A stretch of DNA of 64,000 bases from Lacticaseibacillus porcinae (lineage in GTDB: Bacteria > Bacillota > Bacilli > Lactobacillales > Lactobacillaceae): contig NZ_RHNS01000007.1 in the NCBI RefSeq assembly GCF_003946305.1, positions 62,001-126,000 on the forward strand, in the 5' to 3' direction. The position numbers were made by a program, and so were the translations under genes. Positions 52,075 through 62,074 of the stretch are shown here, piece by piece. Positions within the stretch are counted from its first letter, which is position 1. Every line of letters starts with the position of its first letter. The notes beneath the pieces were generated by a model that was not told the origin of the DNA, searched no databases, and was given only the letters and a program-made list of their open reading frames with translations.

Positions 52075-52188
52075 GTGGTTTGCGCAACAACGCAGACACA
52101 GATAGCTACGCTTGAGACGTCACGCCAAGCCCAGGCGCAACGCCTCAAGCTAGGCTACCTGGTCTGCTAAAAGCGTTGCGCAAACCAC
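52075..52188. repeat. nested palindrome between pgsA and cinA
   Basis: Perfect 14-bp outer arms (GTGGTTTGCGCAAC / GTTGCGCAAACCAC), then nested pairs GCAGAC/GTCTGC, TAGC/GCTA and GCTTGAG/CTCAAGC, giving one long interrupted stem of about 114 bases. No T tract. Lies between the pgsA terminator and cinA. Confidence 0.85.
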
Positions 52189-52200
52189 TGGGGACCAAAA

Positions 52201-52232
52201 AACGCAGCGCACCACTCGGGCGACGCTGCGTT
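52201..52232 (-). terminator. terminator of pgsA
   Basis: AACGCAGCG / CGCTGCGTT perfect 9-bp stem, then TTTTTTGG on the minus strand. Confidence 0.85.
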
Positions 52233-52238
52233 GATTGG

Positions 52239-52808
52239 TTAGAAGGAGTCTGAGAAGACGCCTCGGTTTTTGTAGAAATATTCCGTTCCAGAGTAAATGG
52301 TGAAGAATACCGCCAAGTAGAACAAGATCAAGTCGATGCGCAAGCTTAAGCCGAAGTTATTGAACATCAAGAAAATGATCGCAAACATTTGGGCGTTGGT
52401 TTTAATTTTACCTGGCCAAGCCGCTGCCATCACTTCGCCGCTGCCGGCGAGCAACAACCGCAAACCAGTGACCGCAAGTTCGCGCCACAAAATGATCGCC
52501 ACACCCCAAGCAGGCACGGAGCCGCGCACTGCTAAGAAAATGAACGCCGTCATCACCAACAATTTATCCGCCAGCGGATCAGCGAACTTCCCGAAGTTCG
52601 TGACCAAGTGGTTGCGCCGCGCGATTTGCCCATCAGCAAAGTCCGTCAAGCACGCCACGATGAAAATGATCACCCCAACAAACCAACTGGTCGCCACTGG
52701 CTCGCCGAACACAGAAACTGTGCCAGCAGGCCAGTTGAAGACTAACAATAACGTGAAGATCGGGATCAAAATGATCCGCATCAACGTTAATTTATTTGGT
52801 AAATTCAC
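52239..52808 (-). CDS. pgsA: CDP-diacylglycerol-glycerol-3-phosphate 3-phosphatidyltransferase
   Basis: 189 residues, about five membrane segments. CDP-alcohol phosphotransferase motif DFADGQIARRNHLVTNFGKF then ADPLADK near 58-84 (DG..AR...G...D...D). Makes phosphatidylglycerol-phosphate. GTG start three bases after the rodZ stop; its ribosome site is weak, suggesting coupling. Confidence 0.95.
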   Translation of the reverse strand: MNLPNKLTLMRIILIPIFTLLLVFNWPAGTVSVFGEPVATSWFVGVIIFIVACLTDFADGQIARRNHLVTNFGKFADPLADKLLVMTAFIFLAVRGSVPAWGVAIILWRELAVTGLRLLLAGSGEVMAAAWPGKIKTNAQMFAIIFLMFNNFGLSLRIDLILFYLAVFFTIYSGTEYFYKNRGVFSDSF

Positions 52809-52810
52809 CC

Positions 52811-53731
52811 TTAATTACCCGCACTTTCCGTTGTAAAGTTAATGGTTCGAACAAAACTTGTCCCATTGGAGATATCCACGTTGGTCTTGTTCAACTTAAT
52901 GGTGGTCGTGGTGGCATTCCCAGACTTCACAGCAAAACTCGTGGTCCCTGCTGGCAAATCAACGGTGTGTTCTGCCCCTGCAGACAAGGTCCCTTGCCAT
53001 GAAGCTGTGCCATTGATCAACACTTCGACCCAAGCGGCAGACTTAGAAGCACCAACCGTGATAGTGTTGGCAGTCGTTGGCCAGTTCTTCACTGTGACTG
53101 CTTGTGCAGAATTTGCTTCTGCCGCCACAGCAACACTTAACTTATCAGAAGCTTTAGAAGAACTGGACTTCTTAGCTTTCTTAGAGCTTGACGTCGACTT
53201 ATCTGAAGAAGACTTTTCAGAAGCACTTGACGACTTGCTGGAAGACTTTTTCACTGAGCTAGATTTCTTTTTGCTAGATACCGTCACCGAACTTGCAGTA
53301 TCTGGGATCGCTTGTTTGTTAGATTGTGACGACTTGAAAGTCACCACATACGCCACGCCGATGATCAATACCGCGATGACGGCAATGACGATTTGCGGCA
53401 AATAGCGACGGAGTTTGTTGACTGGTTTATCAGCGACAGCCCGCGTTTTGCGTGACTGACTTTCCACTGATTGCTCCACATATTCTTGCGGCTGTGTGTC
53501 TGGAATGTCTTGTTGAAATTGTGTCAACAAGGCATCAGAGTCGATGCCCACTGTATCGGCATATTGTTTGATAAACGCACGCACATAAAAGTCACCTGGC
53601 AGCGCATCGAAATTGCCTTCTTCGATGGCGATCAAGTAACGTTTTTGAATCTTGGTGATCTGTTGCAGATCATCCAAGGTATAGCCCTTTTCAATCCGGG
53701 CCGTGCGCAGTTTTTGCCCAATTTCATCCAT
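52811..53731 (-). CDS. RodZ-like cell-shape protein (YmfM)
   Basis: 306 residues. HTH_25 domain at 1-70 (IGQKLRTARIEKGYTLDDLQ), a basic linker, a membrane helix near 112-132, a Ser/Lys-only stretch (about 150-200) and a C-terminal beta-rich DUF4115-type domain (WVEVLINGTASWQG). RodZ links the shape machinery to the membrane. The low-complexity Ser-Lys linker is longer than in many relatives. Confidence 0.9.
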   Translation of the reverse strand: MDEIGQKLRTARIEKGYTLDDLQQITKIQKRYLIAIEEGNFDALPGDFYVRAFIKQYADTVGIDSDALLTQFQQDIPDTQPQEYVEQSVESQSRKTRAVADKPVNKLRRYLPQIVIAVIAVLIIGVAYVVTFKSSQSNKQAIPDTASSVTVSSKKKSSSVKKSSSKSSSASEKSSSDKSTSSSKKAKKSSSSKASDKLSVAVAAEANSAQAVTVKNWPTTANTITVGASKSAAWVEVLINGTASWQGTLSAGAEHTVDLPAGTTSFAVKSGNATTTTIKLNKTNVDISNGTSFVRTINFTTESAGN

Positions 53732-53821
53732 TTGTTTTCTTCACCCGCTAAGTATTTAATGTCTATTTTCAGTATACCATGAATCGACATAGGCATGAAT
53801 TAAGAAATTGTTGAGATACAC

Positions 53822-54541
53822 TTACTGTAACCAACCACCAGTCACATAAAGCGTCTGGCCAGTGAGATATGCGGCTTCAGGTTTCAGCAAAGTCGCCACA
53901 TAAAAGCTGATATCTTGCGGTTTGGCCAGGCGTGCTGCCGGAATTTCTTCTTTCACTGCCGCCAAAGTTTCTGGATCAAACATATGATTCATCTTGGTAT
54001 CCACAGCACCAGGCGCCACCACATTCACAGTCATTCCTAAACTGGCGACTTCTTGGGCATAGGCCTTGACAAAAGCAGACTGTCCGCCTTTCACCGTTGA
54101 GTAAGCCACTTCCATAGCAGAACCTGCACCGCCGTACACCGATCCAATGAAAATGATCCGCCCGTGACCGCTTTGTGCCAATTTTTTTTCAACTTTGGTG
54201 AGGATGGCCATCGGGGTCAACAGATGCACCCGCATCAACGCGGTGAGTTCTTCAACAGTCGTGTCTTTAAACAAGTGATAATAAGTCTGCCCTGCCGCAA
54301 ACACCACCGCGTCTAGGGAAAATAGTTGCCCCACCAAGTCATCGAGGTGTTCAGGATCAGTCAAGTCATAAGCGATCGGAATGAAATCTTGCTTGGGATA
54401 TTGCTTCACCAAGCGGTCGATCAAGTCATCGACAGGATGCGCATGATAATGCAAGTACAAGGAGTAGCCTTCGCTGGCAAGTTTCTCTGCGATCGCCGTG
54501 CCGATATCACCAGAGGCGCCAATGATCAACACTGATGCCAT
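53822..54541 (-). CDS. SDR-family oxidoreductase YmfI
   Basis: 239 residues. NADP motif GASGDIGTA near 8, IGSVYGGAGSAME (Ser) near 135 and YSTVKGG (YxxxK) near 148. FabG-like fold; the YmfI enzyme next to ymfF/ymfH has no settled role. The ATG at 54541 has AGGAGG six bases before it and lies within four bases of the ymfH end. Confidence 0.9.
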   Translation of the reverse strand: MASVLIIGASGDIGTAIAEKLASEGYSLYLHYHAHPVDDLIDRLVKQYPKQDFIPIAYDLTDPEHLDDLVGQLFSLDAVVFAAGQTYYHLFKDTTVEELTALMRVHLLTPMAILTKVEKKLAQSGHGRIIFIGSVYGGAGSAMEVAYSTVKGGQSAFVKAYAQEVASLGMTVNVVAPGAVDTKMNHMFDPETLAAVKEEIPAARLAKPQDISFYVATLLKPEAAYLTGQTLYVTGGWLQ

Positions 54542-54542
54542 G

Positions 54543-55841
54543 TTATGCCTCCTCACTTGGATAGATCACCAAACTGGCGACAGCGTCAGGATCAAATAAT
54601 TGCCGCGCCGCTTGCAACACATCATCAAATTCGACAGCTTGCAACAACCGTTGGTAATCAAACAAGTTCACCTGACCAAAGCTTTGACTACTGATGCCAT
54701 TGGCAATGCTCGACATCGAATTCAACGACATCGCATACTTCCCTAACGCTGCATGCTTCAACCGTTCAAACCGTTCAACGGTGAGTTCTGGTTGATCAAC
54801 ACCGCGAGCAATCACTTGTTGCAACGCGTCGATCAACGCCGTGGGATCATCAGCATCCCCACCAAGTGTGGCAAAATTAAAGGTCCGTTGGGCTTCAAAG
54901 CCGTAATCAAACGAATCATCAACGAGACCGGCATCATACCACTTTTGATAAAGCGGAGATGAATCCCCAAATAAGGCTTCTAACAATAACCGGGTAGCAA
55001 TTTGTTGCTTTAAGCCAGCTTCGTCATCGACGATTTTCGTTTGGCCTTTGATCCCGACCATCACTTTTGGCCGCACCACTGGTAACGCCAATTCACGATG
55101 GGCGATCACGGATGTTTTATCAAGATCCCAATCCACACCACGAACGATCGGCTGCGGTGCTGGGAAAGCTTTCGCGGCTTGATTGGCAGCAACTAAAGCG
55201 ATCACATGCTCAGGGTCAACTGGTCCGACCACGGTTAACGTCATGTTGCTAGGGTGATAGAACCGCGCATGTGCTTGATATAACATCTCCGGCGTGATCG
55301 TCGCAATCGAATCAATGGTCCCAGTCACATCAACAGATGCTGGGTGATCAGGATAAAGTGACCCCAACAACCCTAGATACAGGCGCCAACCAGGATCATC
55401 TTGATACATTTGAATTTCTTGGCCGATGATCCCTTTTTCTTTGTTGACGGTTTTGTCAGTGAAATAAGGATCTTGAACAAAATCTAATAACGTGTTGAGA
55501 TTTTGATCTACAGCGCGACTGGCAGAGAATAAATACGCCGTCCGCGTCGTCGATGTGTACGCATTGGCGTTGGCACCAGTTTCTCCAAACAAGTCAAAAG
55601 CGTCATGATCGGCTTTTTCAAACATTTTGTGTTCGAGAAAATGCGCGATCCCTGCAGGCTGTTGCACCAGTTCAGTTTCACCTAATGGCACAAAGCTGGT
55701 GTCAATGGCCCCATAGTTAGTGGTGAACAGTGCATAAGTTTCATGAAAATCAGGTTTGGCAACCACCAACACCCGCAAACCATTGGGTAACGTCTGCGTG
55801 TACAGTGCTTCGCCTAAAGCTGGATAATTGTGTTTTTCCAT
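54543..55841 (-). CDS. M16 zinc peptidase YmfH
   Basis: 432 residues. Inverted zinc motif HFLEH at about 66-70 and the downstream Glu region (EKGIIGQEIQMYQDDP), so the catalytic partner of the pair. Processing peptidase of unknown substrate, conserved with ymfF upstream of pgsA in Firmicutes. Its ATG overlaps the ymfF stop (TGATG). Confidence 0.93.
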   Translation of the reverse strand: MEKHNYPALGEALYTQTLPNGLRVLVVAKPDFHETYALFTTNYGAIDTSFVPLGETELVQQPAGIAHFLEHKMFEKADHDAFDLFGETGANANAYTSTTRTAYLFSASRAVDQNLNTLLDFVQDPYFTDKTVNKEKGIIGQEIQMYQDDPGWRLYLGLLGSLYPDHPASVDVTGTIDSIATITPEMLYQAHARFYHPSNMTLTVVGPVDPEHVIALVAANQAAKAFPAPQPIVRGVDWDLDKTSVIAHRELALPVVRPKVMVGIKGQTKIVDDEAGLKQQIATRLLLEALFGDSSPLYQKWYDAGLVDDSFDYGFEAQRTFNFATLGGDADDPTALIDALQQVIARGVDQPELTVERFERLKHAALGKYAMSLNSMSSIANGISSQSFGQVNLFDYQRLLQAVEFDDVLQAARQLFDPDAVASLVIYPSEEA

Positions 55842-57097
55842 CAGCTCACCTCATTTTCTAGCGTATAAATCGCTTGTAATTCAAAACCTTGAGCTGCTTG
55901 CATCACTTGTTCGCGAGACACCGCTTGAACGCCTTGGATAAACGTTTCCAGCGTGTGCGGTTGCGTTGGCCATAAGCTTTCCAGCAAGCCGATCCGGGCG
56001 AGAAATCTCGGGGCATCATAAGCCGTTTCGCGATTAGCGATCAACCCATCTTTCATGGTTTGCAACTGCGCATCAGTAAAATCACCTTGTTGGATCTGTT
56101 GCAATTGTTCAGTGATCAATTGCAGGACTTCATCGCGTTTTTCCGCGTCGATCCCTGTTTGGACTGTGACCAGATGCCGTGCTTGATCAAAGCTACTTGA
56201 CGCATAATACGCAAGCGATGCTTTTTCCCGAACGTTGGTGAACAGTTTAGATAACGCAGAGCCGCCGAATAATTCATTGGCCACAATGGTTGCATAAGCT
56301 TTCTCACCGAAATAATCAGTATCGACGTGATAGCCGAGGTTTAATTTCGCTTGGATCACTGGTGCGATCACTTGATCAGTCAGCACCTCATGCATGGGCA
56401 CGTCAACATCTAACGCTTCAACATCGACACGCCGTGGGGCAAAATCAAAGTCCCCAGCTAACTGTTGCACGGCAGTTTCATCAACATTGCCTAACACCAC
56501 GATTTCGATGCGGTCTTGGGCAAGCATTTGTTGATACACTGCCACCAAGTGCTTCGCCGTGACTTTCGCTAACCCAGCAGGAGTGCCAAATGACGGCGTT
56601 GCTTGACTGGGATCGTCTTGAAAATACAACGCCTGCAGTCCAAGGCTAGCTTGAGTTTGGCGATCTTCTTCCAAACTTTCCAAATATTGTTTCAAGTTGT
56701 GTTGCTCGCGAGTGAAAATCGCCTCATCAAAGCGACCGTTGACCATCAATGGGTGCAACAATACTTGTTTTAAAAAGGCCATTCCTTGTGCTAGCAAGTC
56801 TGCTTGCGCCAGTTGGTCGCTGAGCAGATTCATTGACGCCGTGACGCGGTGCATGCGACCTTCTTTACCGACCCCGATGCCAAAGCTCGCACCAAACAAC
56901 CCTTCCAAGTAAGCGGAAAGTTCTGATTGGGTCGGATACTTGCGACTAGCAGTTTCTAATACGCTAGTTAACAATGTCCGCGCCGCCACATCAGCTTTTT
57001 GTAGTGGCGCTAAGAAGTGCACTGCGATGCGAGTGGTTTTAAATTGCGTGGTGGGGATCACCGTTAAACCCACGCCTTGTGCTAATTGAATTCGCAT
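55841..57097 (-). CDS. M16-family protein YmfF (inactive partner)
   Basis: 418 residues. M16 fold (LLTSVLETASRKYPTQSELSAYLEGLFGA) but no HxxEH motif at the expected place, as in other YmfF proteins; it probably forms the non-catalytic half of a heterodimer with YmfH. AGGAG before the ATG, three bases after ftsK. Confidence 0.92.
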   Translation of the reverse strand: MRIQLAQGVGLTVIPTTQFKTTRIAVHFLAPLQKADVAARTLLTSVLETASRKYPTQSELSAYLEGLFGASFGIGVGKEGRMHRVTASMNLLSDQLAQADLLAQGMAFLKQVLLHPLMVNGRFDEAIFTREQHNLKQYLESLEEDRQTQASLGLQALYFQDDPSQATPSFGTPAGLAKVTAKHLVAVYQQMLAQDRIEIVVLGNVDETAVQQLAGDFDFAPRRVDVEALDVDVPMHEVLTDQVIAPVIQAKLNLGYHVDTDYFGEKAYATIVANELFGGSALSKLFTNVREKASLAYYASSSFDQARHLVTVQTGIDAEKRDEVLQLITEQLQQIQQGDFTDAQLQTMKDGLIANRETAYDAPRFLARIGLLESLWPTQPHTLETFIQGVQAVSREQVMQAAQGFELQAIYTLENEVS

Positions 57098-57099
57098 GA

Positions 57100-59364
57100 T
57101 TACTCCTGTTCTTCTGGGGGATCCACTAAAACTTTCCGTGGCTTAGCGCCGTCTGGTGGGGTGATAATGCCTTGTTGTTGCAAGTCATCGATCAACCGCG
57201 CCGCGCGATTATACCCAATTCTAAAGCGCCGCTGTAACAAACTAGTCGACGCGCTTTGTTGTTGAATGACAAACGCCTTGGCGTCTTCATATAATTCATC
57301 TTCAGAAGCGCCTTGCTCCCCTGATTCTGGCGCCTCACTAGGGGCCATGTCATCGATATATTCTGGTTGCACTTGATCGGTGATCGCAGAAACCACGGCT
57401 TCCACATCATCAGATGGGATAAACGCCCCTTGGATCCGCATTGGACTTGACGCATCGATCGGTTTGTACAACATATCCCCGCGGCCTAACAGCTTTTCAG
57501 CGCCGTTGGCATCTAAGATCGTTCGTGAATCGACGCCACTAGATACCGCAAAGGCGATTCGTGATGGAATATTCGCTTTGATCAACCCAGTGATGACATC
57601 AACAGACGGCCGCTGAGTGGCGATAATAATATGGATCCCTGCTGCTCGAGCCATTTGAGCAAGGCGCACGATCGCCGTTTCCACTTCATTGCCTGCCACC
57701 ATCATCAAATCTGATAATTCATCAACGATCACCACAATGTAAGGCATTTTGGTCAAGGTCGCATCATCAGATTGTTCGACTTTTTTGTTGTATTCGCCCA
57801 TGTTGCGAACACCGGCTGCCGCGAAGCGTTCATAACGGTGTTCCATTTCTTTAAGGACTTTGTTCAATGCACTTGGCGCAAGCTTTGCTTCAGTGACCAC
57901 TGGCGTCAACAAATGTGGCACGCCGTTGTAAACGGACAATTCCACTTTCTTGGGATCGATCAACATCATTCGCACTTGATCAGGTTTAGCTGTCATTAAA
58001 ATGCTCGTGATGATGACGTTGATCATGACTGATTTACCAGAGCCTGTCGCCCCGGCAATCAATAAATGCGGCATTTTGGACAAGTCCATCGTTTGGACAT
58101 GTCCATTGACGTCTTTACCTAACGGGATCACCAATGGTTTGCCAGGATGCATCGGCGTTTGTTCCAACACATCGCGGTAGCCAACGGTTGCGATTTGCGT
58201 ATTCGGCACTTCGATCCCGATCAGCGATTTCCCTGGGATCGGCGCTTCGATCCGAATGTCTTTGGCAGCCAGTGCTAAAGCTAAGTCGTCAGCTAAGTTA
58301 ACGATTTTAGAGACTTTGACGCCTGTCGCCGGTTGAATTTCATACTGGGTGATCGACGGGCCTAAAGTCGCAGATTTCACAGAAACATCAACGCCAAAAG
58401 AATCCATCGTGTCTTTGAGCTTGATCCGGTTTTGTTTGATCAAGTTCACTTCTTTAGATTGATCGACCGTTTGCACCGGTGATAACAAACTGATCGGCGG
58501 CATAATGTAATCCGCACCAGCACTAGCCGTATCCAATTCCCCTTCGTCATCTGCAGGTTTTGGCTCAGGCTGTGATTCAGGCTTTGGTTGCGGTGCTACT
58601 GATTGCGGCGCAGGCGTTGGGGCATTGATGGTGAAATCATCAGCTTCAGCCCGCGGTTTTGGTAAGTCTTTATCAACAGTTGGTTTTGCTTTTTTAGGTT
58701 TGGGTTGTCGCTTAGGCCGCTGCTTTGCTTGGTCTTGCATATTCGCGATCCCAGTTTTCAAACTGTTGATTATTTTCGCAAAACCTTGGCCGATCACATG
58801 AAACACATGAAAAACTTGTTCCGCTTTGACGCCAGCAATAATCAAGATCCCGACGACCGTCAAAATCCCAAATAAGATCTCAGTGCCGATCATTGAGATC
58901 AGCGGGGCAAACAACCCAAACAACAAGCCGCCAACTAAACCACCACCAGCGTCACTGGTCGTCGTCACCAAAGCAAAATCATTTTGCAACGTGCGCCAAA
59001 TCGCCAGTTCAAAGTGGCTGTGGACATTGAGTTGCGTCATCGACAAGCCGGTCACCAATACCAAAATACTGATATAAGCAAGCAGTCCGCCCCACAACCA
59101 CCGCGGACGAATATGTGGGAGCGTTGCGGTGGCAGTCAACCACGCACCAAAGCCGGTGAAAAGTACGGTGAGAAATAAGAAAGTGTTCCCACCGATCAAG
59201 CGGAAGCAGTTAGCAAACACCGCGCCGATCAGCCCGAGGCGAAACATGGCTAATAAGCCGATCACGACGAAGACGACCCCTACCCAATTTAAAGTATGGT
59301 CTTTTGTCGCGGTGCGGCGGGCTGGTTTGCGTTTGCGGGTGGTCGGTTTACGTCTAGTTGCCAT
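57100..59364 (-). CDS. ftsK: DNA translocase FtsK/SpoIIIE
   Basis: 754 residues. Five N-terminal membrane helices (about 25-190), a Pro/Lys/Gln-rich linker (about 210-290), the motor with Walker [13 protein letters not shown] near 432 and Walker [13 protein letters not shown] near 548, and a C-terminal gamma winged-helix ([20 protein letters not shown]) for KOPS/SRS recognition. Pumps chromosomes through the division septum. First gene of the ymf block. Confidence 0.95.
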   Translation of the reverse strand: MATRRKPTTRKRKPARRTATKDHTLNWVGVVFVVIGLLAMFRLGLIGAVFANCFRLIGGNTFLFLTVLFTGFGAWLTATATLPHIRPRWLWGGLLAYISILVLVTGLSMTQLNVHSHFELAIWRTLQNDFALVTTTSDAGGGLVGGLLFGLFAPLISMIGTEILFGILTVVGILIIAGVKAEQVFHVFHVIGQGFAKIINSLKTGIANMQDQAKQRPKRQPKPKKAKPTVDKDLPKPRAEADDFTINAPTPAPQSVAPQPKPESQPEPKPADDEGELDTASAGADYIMPPISLLSPVQTVDQSKEVNLIKQNRIKLKDTMDSFGVDVSVKSATLGPSITQYEIQPATGVKVSKIVNLADDLALALAAKDIRIEAPIPGKSLIGIEVPNTQIATVGYRDVLEQTPMHPGKPLVIPLGKDVNGHVQTMDLSKMPHLLIAGATGSGKSVMINVIITSILMTAKPDQVRMMLIDPKKVELSVYNGVPHLLTPVVTEAKLAPSALNKVLKEMEHRYERFAAAGVRNMGEYNKKVEQSDDATLTKMPYIVVIVDELSDLMMVAGNEVETAIVRLAQMARAAGIHIIIATQRPSVDVITGLIKANIPSRIAFAVSSGVDSRTILDANGAEKLLGRGDMLYKPIDASSPMRIQGAFIPSDDVEAVVSAITDQVQPEYIDDMAPSEAPESGEQGASEDELYEDAKAFVIQQQSASTSLLQRRFRIGYNRAARLIDDLQQQGIITPPDGAKPRKVLVDPPEEQE

Positions 59365-59474
59365 GTTTGCCTCCTCAAAGCTCTTAACTCACCTATTATA
59401 CACGACGTGAACCGCTAATGAAAAAAGGCTTTCGACTGATATTTTTGCATGAAAATAAATGTGTCATTGACACG

Positions 59475-59631
59475 AAAATCTGTGGGCTCCGATGATTTAG
59501 CGCGACTGCAGTGAATTGGACAAGTTGCCGGTGCGGCCGTTTGCAGAAATCGGCGTTTCGCGTATTTTACTCCTACTGGCAATTGTCCAATTCACCTCCG
59601 TTTTGCCAAATCATCTCCACCCACAGATTTT
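59475..59631. repeat. branched palindromic element D
   Basis: Outer arms AAAATCTGTGGG / CCCACAGATTTT (12 bp perfect), an internal loop, then GATGATTT / AAATCATC, then inner arms 59511-59529 / 59578-59595 (GTGAATTGGACAA... with one bulge). The tip contains TTGCAGAAATCGGCG, also found inverted in element E. Part of a 644-base gap between ftsK and topB with no credible ORF. Confidence 0.8.
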
Positions 59632-59754
59632 GCCAGCTTACAAATTAAATCCGCTCACGTGCGACTTCATTTGAAAGATAAAATGTCATATCAACATCGA
59701 CAGAATGCGTTTCGTAGCCATCAGGTGAGCGTGAGCTAGCGTAGTGAAGGAAGT

Positions 59755-59923
59755 GAAATCATCGAACGTGGCAGAAATATTAGCTAAGACAGCGGGTTTC
59801 TGGCTTAGCTAATATTTCAGGTAAATTTCAAGACAAGCGATTTTCTTGGCTTGAAATTTAGGTGAAAGAGCATCGGCGTTCTTTGCCGATTTCTGCAACC
59901 AGCCGGCCACGAGAGATGATTTC
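59755..59923. repeat. branched palindromic element E (cloverleaf-like)
   Basis: Outer stem GAAATCATC-x3-CGTGGC / GCCACG-x3-GATGATTTC closes three hairpins: a perfect 15-bp stem GAAATATTAGCTAAG / CTTAGCTAATATTTC (59774-59818), AAATTTCAAG / CTTGAAATTT (59823-59859) and ATCGGC / GCCGAT (59872-59890). Shares GATGATTT and TTGCAGAAATCGGC blocks with element D in inverted orientation. Confidence 0.8.
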
Positions 59924-59979
59924 AGTTCCGTAACGGAGCTAGCCCACTGTCGCTCGACGGCGACACATCCAAACGAAAA

Positions 59980-60001
59980 AGCCTGACTTCGCAGTCAGAC
60001 T
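59980..60001 (-). terminator. terminator of topB
   Basis: AGCCTGACT / AGTCAGACT stem (one mismatch), GCGA loop, T5 tail on the minus strand; overlaps the gap before the topB stop. Confidence 0.85.
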
Positions 60002-60008
60002 TTCTCAA

Positions 60009-62063
60009 CTAATCTTTGTTCTTCATGGCCGCTTTCAACGCTAACGCCAGCGGACTTTCTTCTTCAGGTTCCGCTTGTTTGCTGTATTGTTTCATCAAGC
60101 GCTGGGTCTCGCGTTTGTTCACACGCCCTTTTTTCCCTTTAGCCGCAGACATTTGTTCCGTGTTGCCGCAGTTTTGACACTTGAAGTAATCGCCGTTGTT
60201 GCCAGTCAAGATCACCATTTTCTTGTGACAATTCGAGCAGCGGTGATTTGAAAGCTTCGGATCGCGGAAACGACTGTAGTGACATTCAGGATTCGAGCAA
60301 ATCAACTTCACGCCCATTTTGGTGGACTTCTCACGCAAGCGCGAACCACATTCTGGACATTTCTTCATCGTTAAGTTGGGATCGTCGTATTTGACGGTGC
60401 TTTGCTTGACTTCTAAGACTAAGCGCTTGGTTGCCGCTTTAATGTCACCCATGAACGCTGAGCGTGTGGTTTGCCCTTTTTCAATGGCTTGCAGTTGAGC
60501 TTCCCAACGTGCGGTGAGATCTGGCGTCACGAGATCTGGATTGACGAGTTTCAACAACGCATGACCTTTGGTGGTGACCAGCAGTTCGCGACCACGCTTT
60601 TCCATTGAACCTGCAGCTTGCAATTTGTCGATAATATCGGCGCGCGTCGCCGGGGTCCCTAAACCGAAATGATCCATTTTTCCCAGCAACGTTGCTTCGT
60701 TCAGCCGGGCTGGTGGATTCGTTTGATGAGCTTTCACCAGAAACTTACCAGAAAGCTTCGCACCAACTGGTAATGCCTCGGCACTAGACTTCTCCACCGC
60801 TTTAAACCCAGGTTCAATGACGCTAGTCGTCTTCACGGTTAAAGTTTGCTTGCCAGCTTGCAACGTGTACGTCAACACATCTGCGCGATAGGCGGGCTTG
60901 AACAAATCGATGAACCGCATTGCGATCAAGCGATAAATCTTCAATTCATCTGGTTCCAAACGACTCGGTTCCACCATTTCTTCAGTAGGGATCAAGCCGT
61001 AATGGTCGCCAACTTTTGCATCGTTGTACACATAATCTGGCGCGGTACCACGTTTTGCCAGTTGCGCCGCAGTTTTAGAAAAACGCCCCATCGCCGCCAG
61101 TCGCGCACCCATCGTCGCTTTCAAGTCAGTGGTCAAATACCGAGAATCAGTCCGAGGATAAGTGACTAACTTCTCGCGTTCGTACAATCGTTGCAAAGTG
61201 TTCAGCGTTTGCTTCGGCGAGAAACCGTACTGAAGGTTTGCGACTTGTTGCAATTCATTCAAATCAAAAGGCAATGGCGGCTGCACCGTTTCATGTTTGG
61301 TTTTCACTGCAGTGACGGTGAGTTGTTGCTTGCTCAACTGGTCGGCTTCCACTTGCGCAAGGTGTTGATCTGAGAATTGATGATCTAAGCTCGCGTTACC
61401 TAATGGCGTCTTCACACTGAGTTGATAATAAGTCTGCGGTTTGAATTGATTGATTTTCTCCTCTTGTGCCGCAACAAACGCTAAGGTCGGCGTTTGTACC
61501 CGACCGGCAGACAGGGAATCGTGATACTTCACCGTCAACGCGCGGGACACATTCAAACCCACTAACCAATCAGCTTCAGCACGAGCAAGCGCGGCTTGAT
61601 GCAAGTTTTCAAAATCTGACGCTGGCCGCAAATGCGCAAAACCGTCAATGATTGCGGCATCAGTTTGCGAGGAGATCCACAAACGCTTAAGCGGCTTGTT
61701 GAACTTCAAATAATCAAAAATATACCGCGCGACTAGCTCCCCTTCACGCCCTGCATCAGTGGCAATAATGCCGACTTTAATATCTGAGCGCTTGGCCAAG
61801 CTTTTGACCACAGCAAGTTGTTTGTGCGTTTCTTTCAGCGGCGTGATCTCTAAGGTTTCTGGGATCATCGGCAAGGTGTTGAAGGTCCACTCCGCCCATT
61901 CTTTGTGGTATTGTTCAGGCATTTTCAACGTTAACAAATGCCCTAGCGACCAAGTGACAATGTAGCCATTGCCTTCAAAATAGCCGGCATGTTTTTGATC
62001 AGCGTGTAAAACGCGGGCAAGTTCAGCGCCAACGCTAGGTTTTTCTGCAAGAACCAGTTGCAT
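60009..62063 (-). CDS. topB: type IA DNA topoisomerase III
   Basis: 684 residues. TOPRIM start MQLVLAEKPSVGAELA with TDAGREGELVAR near 103, catalytic Tyr in LVTYPRTDSRYL near 310, and C-terminal zinc-ribbon-like Cys pairs (CPECGSRL, CSNPECHYSR, CSNCHKK, CQNCGN) near 578-645. Relaxes and decatenates DNA. AAGGATCC site before the ATG. The chromosomal context with no relaxase or conjugation gene argues for a housekeeping copy. Confidence 0.93.
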   Translation of the reverse strand: MQLVLAEKPSVGAELARVLHADQKHAGYFEGNGYIVTWSLGHLLTLKMPEQYHKEWAEWTFNTLPMIPETLEITPLKETHKQLAVVKSLAKRSDIKVGIIATDAGREGELVARYIFDYLKFNKPLKRLWISSQTDAAIIDGFAHLRPASDFENLHQAALARAEADWLVGLNVSRALTVKYHDSLSAGRVQTPTLAFVAAQEEKINQFKPQTYYQLSVKTPLGNASLDHQFSDQHLAQVEADQLSKQQLTVTAVKTKHETVQPPLPFDLNELQQVANLQYGFSPKQTLNTLQRLYEREKLVTYPRTDSRYLTTDLKATMGARLAAMGRFSKTAAQLAKRGTAPDYVYNDAKVGDHYGLIPTEEMVEPSRLEPDELKIYRLIAMRFIDLFKPAYRADVLTYTLQAGKQTLTVKTTSVIEPGFKAVEKSSAEALPVGAKLSGKFLVKAHQTNPPARLNEATLLGKMDHFGLGTPATRADIIDKLQAAGSMEKRGRELLVTTKGHALLKLVNPDLVTPDLTARWEAQLQAIEKGQTTRSAFMGDIKAATKRLVLEVKQSTVKYDDPNLTMKKCPECGSRLREKSTKMGVKLICSNPECHYSRFRDPKLSNHRCSNCHKKMVILTGNNGDYFKCQNCGNTEQMSAAKGKKGRVNKRETQRLMKQYSKQAEPEEESPLALALKAAMKNKD

Positions 62064-62074
62064 AAGGATCCTTT

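Noticed and set aside
52842-53405. 187-codon plus-strand ORF opposite rodZ
   Set aside because: Mirror of the Ser-Lys linker; no ribosome site.
60009-62063. topB as a marker of an integrated conjugative element
   Set aside because: Neighbours are housekeeping genes and no relaxase, integrase or conjugation gene was seen.
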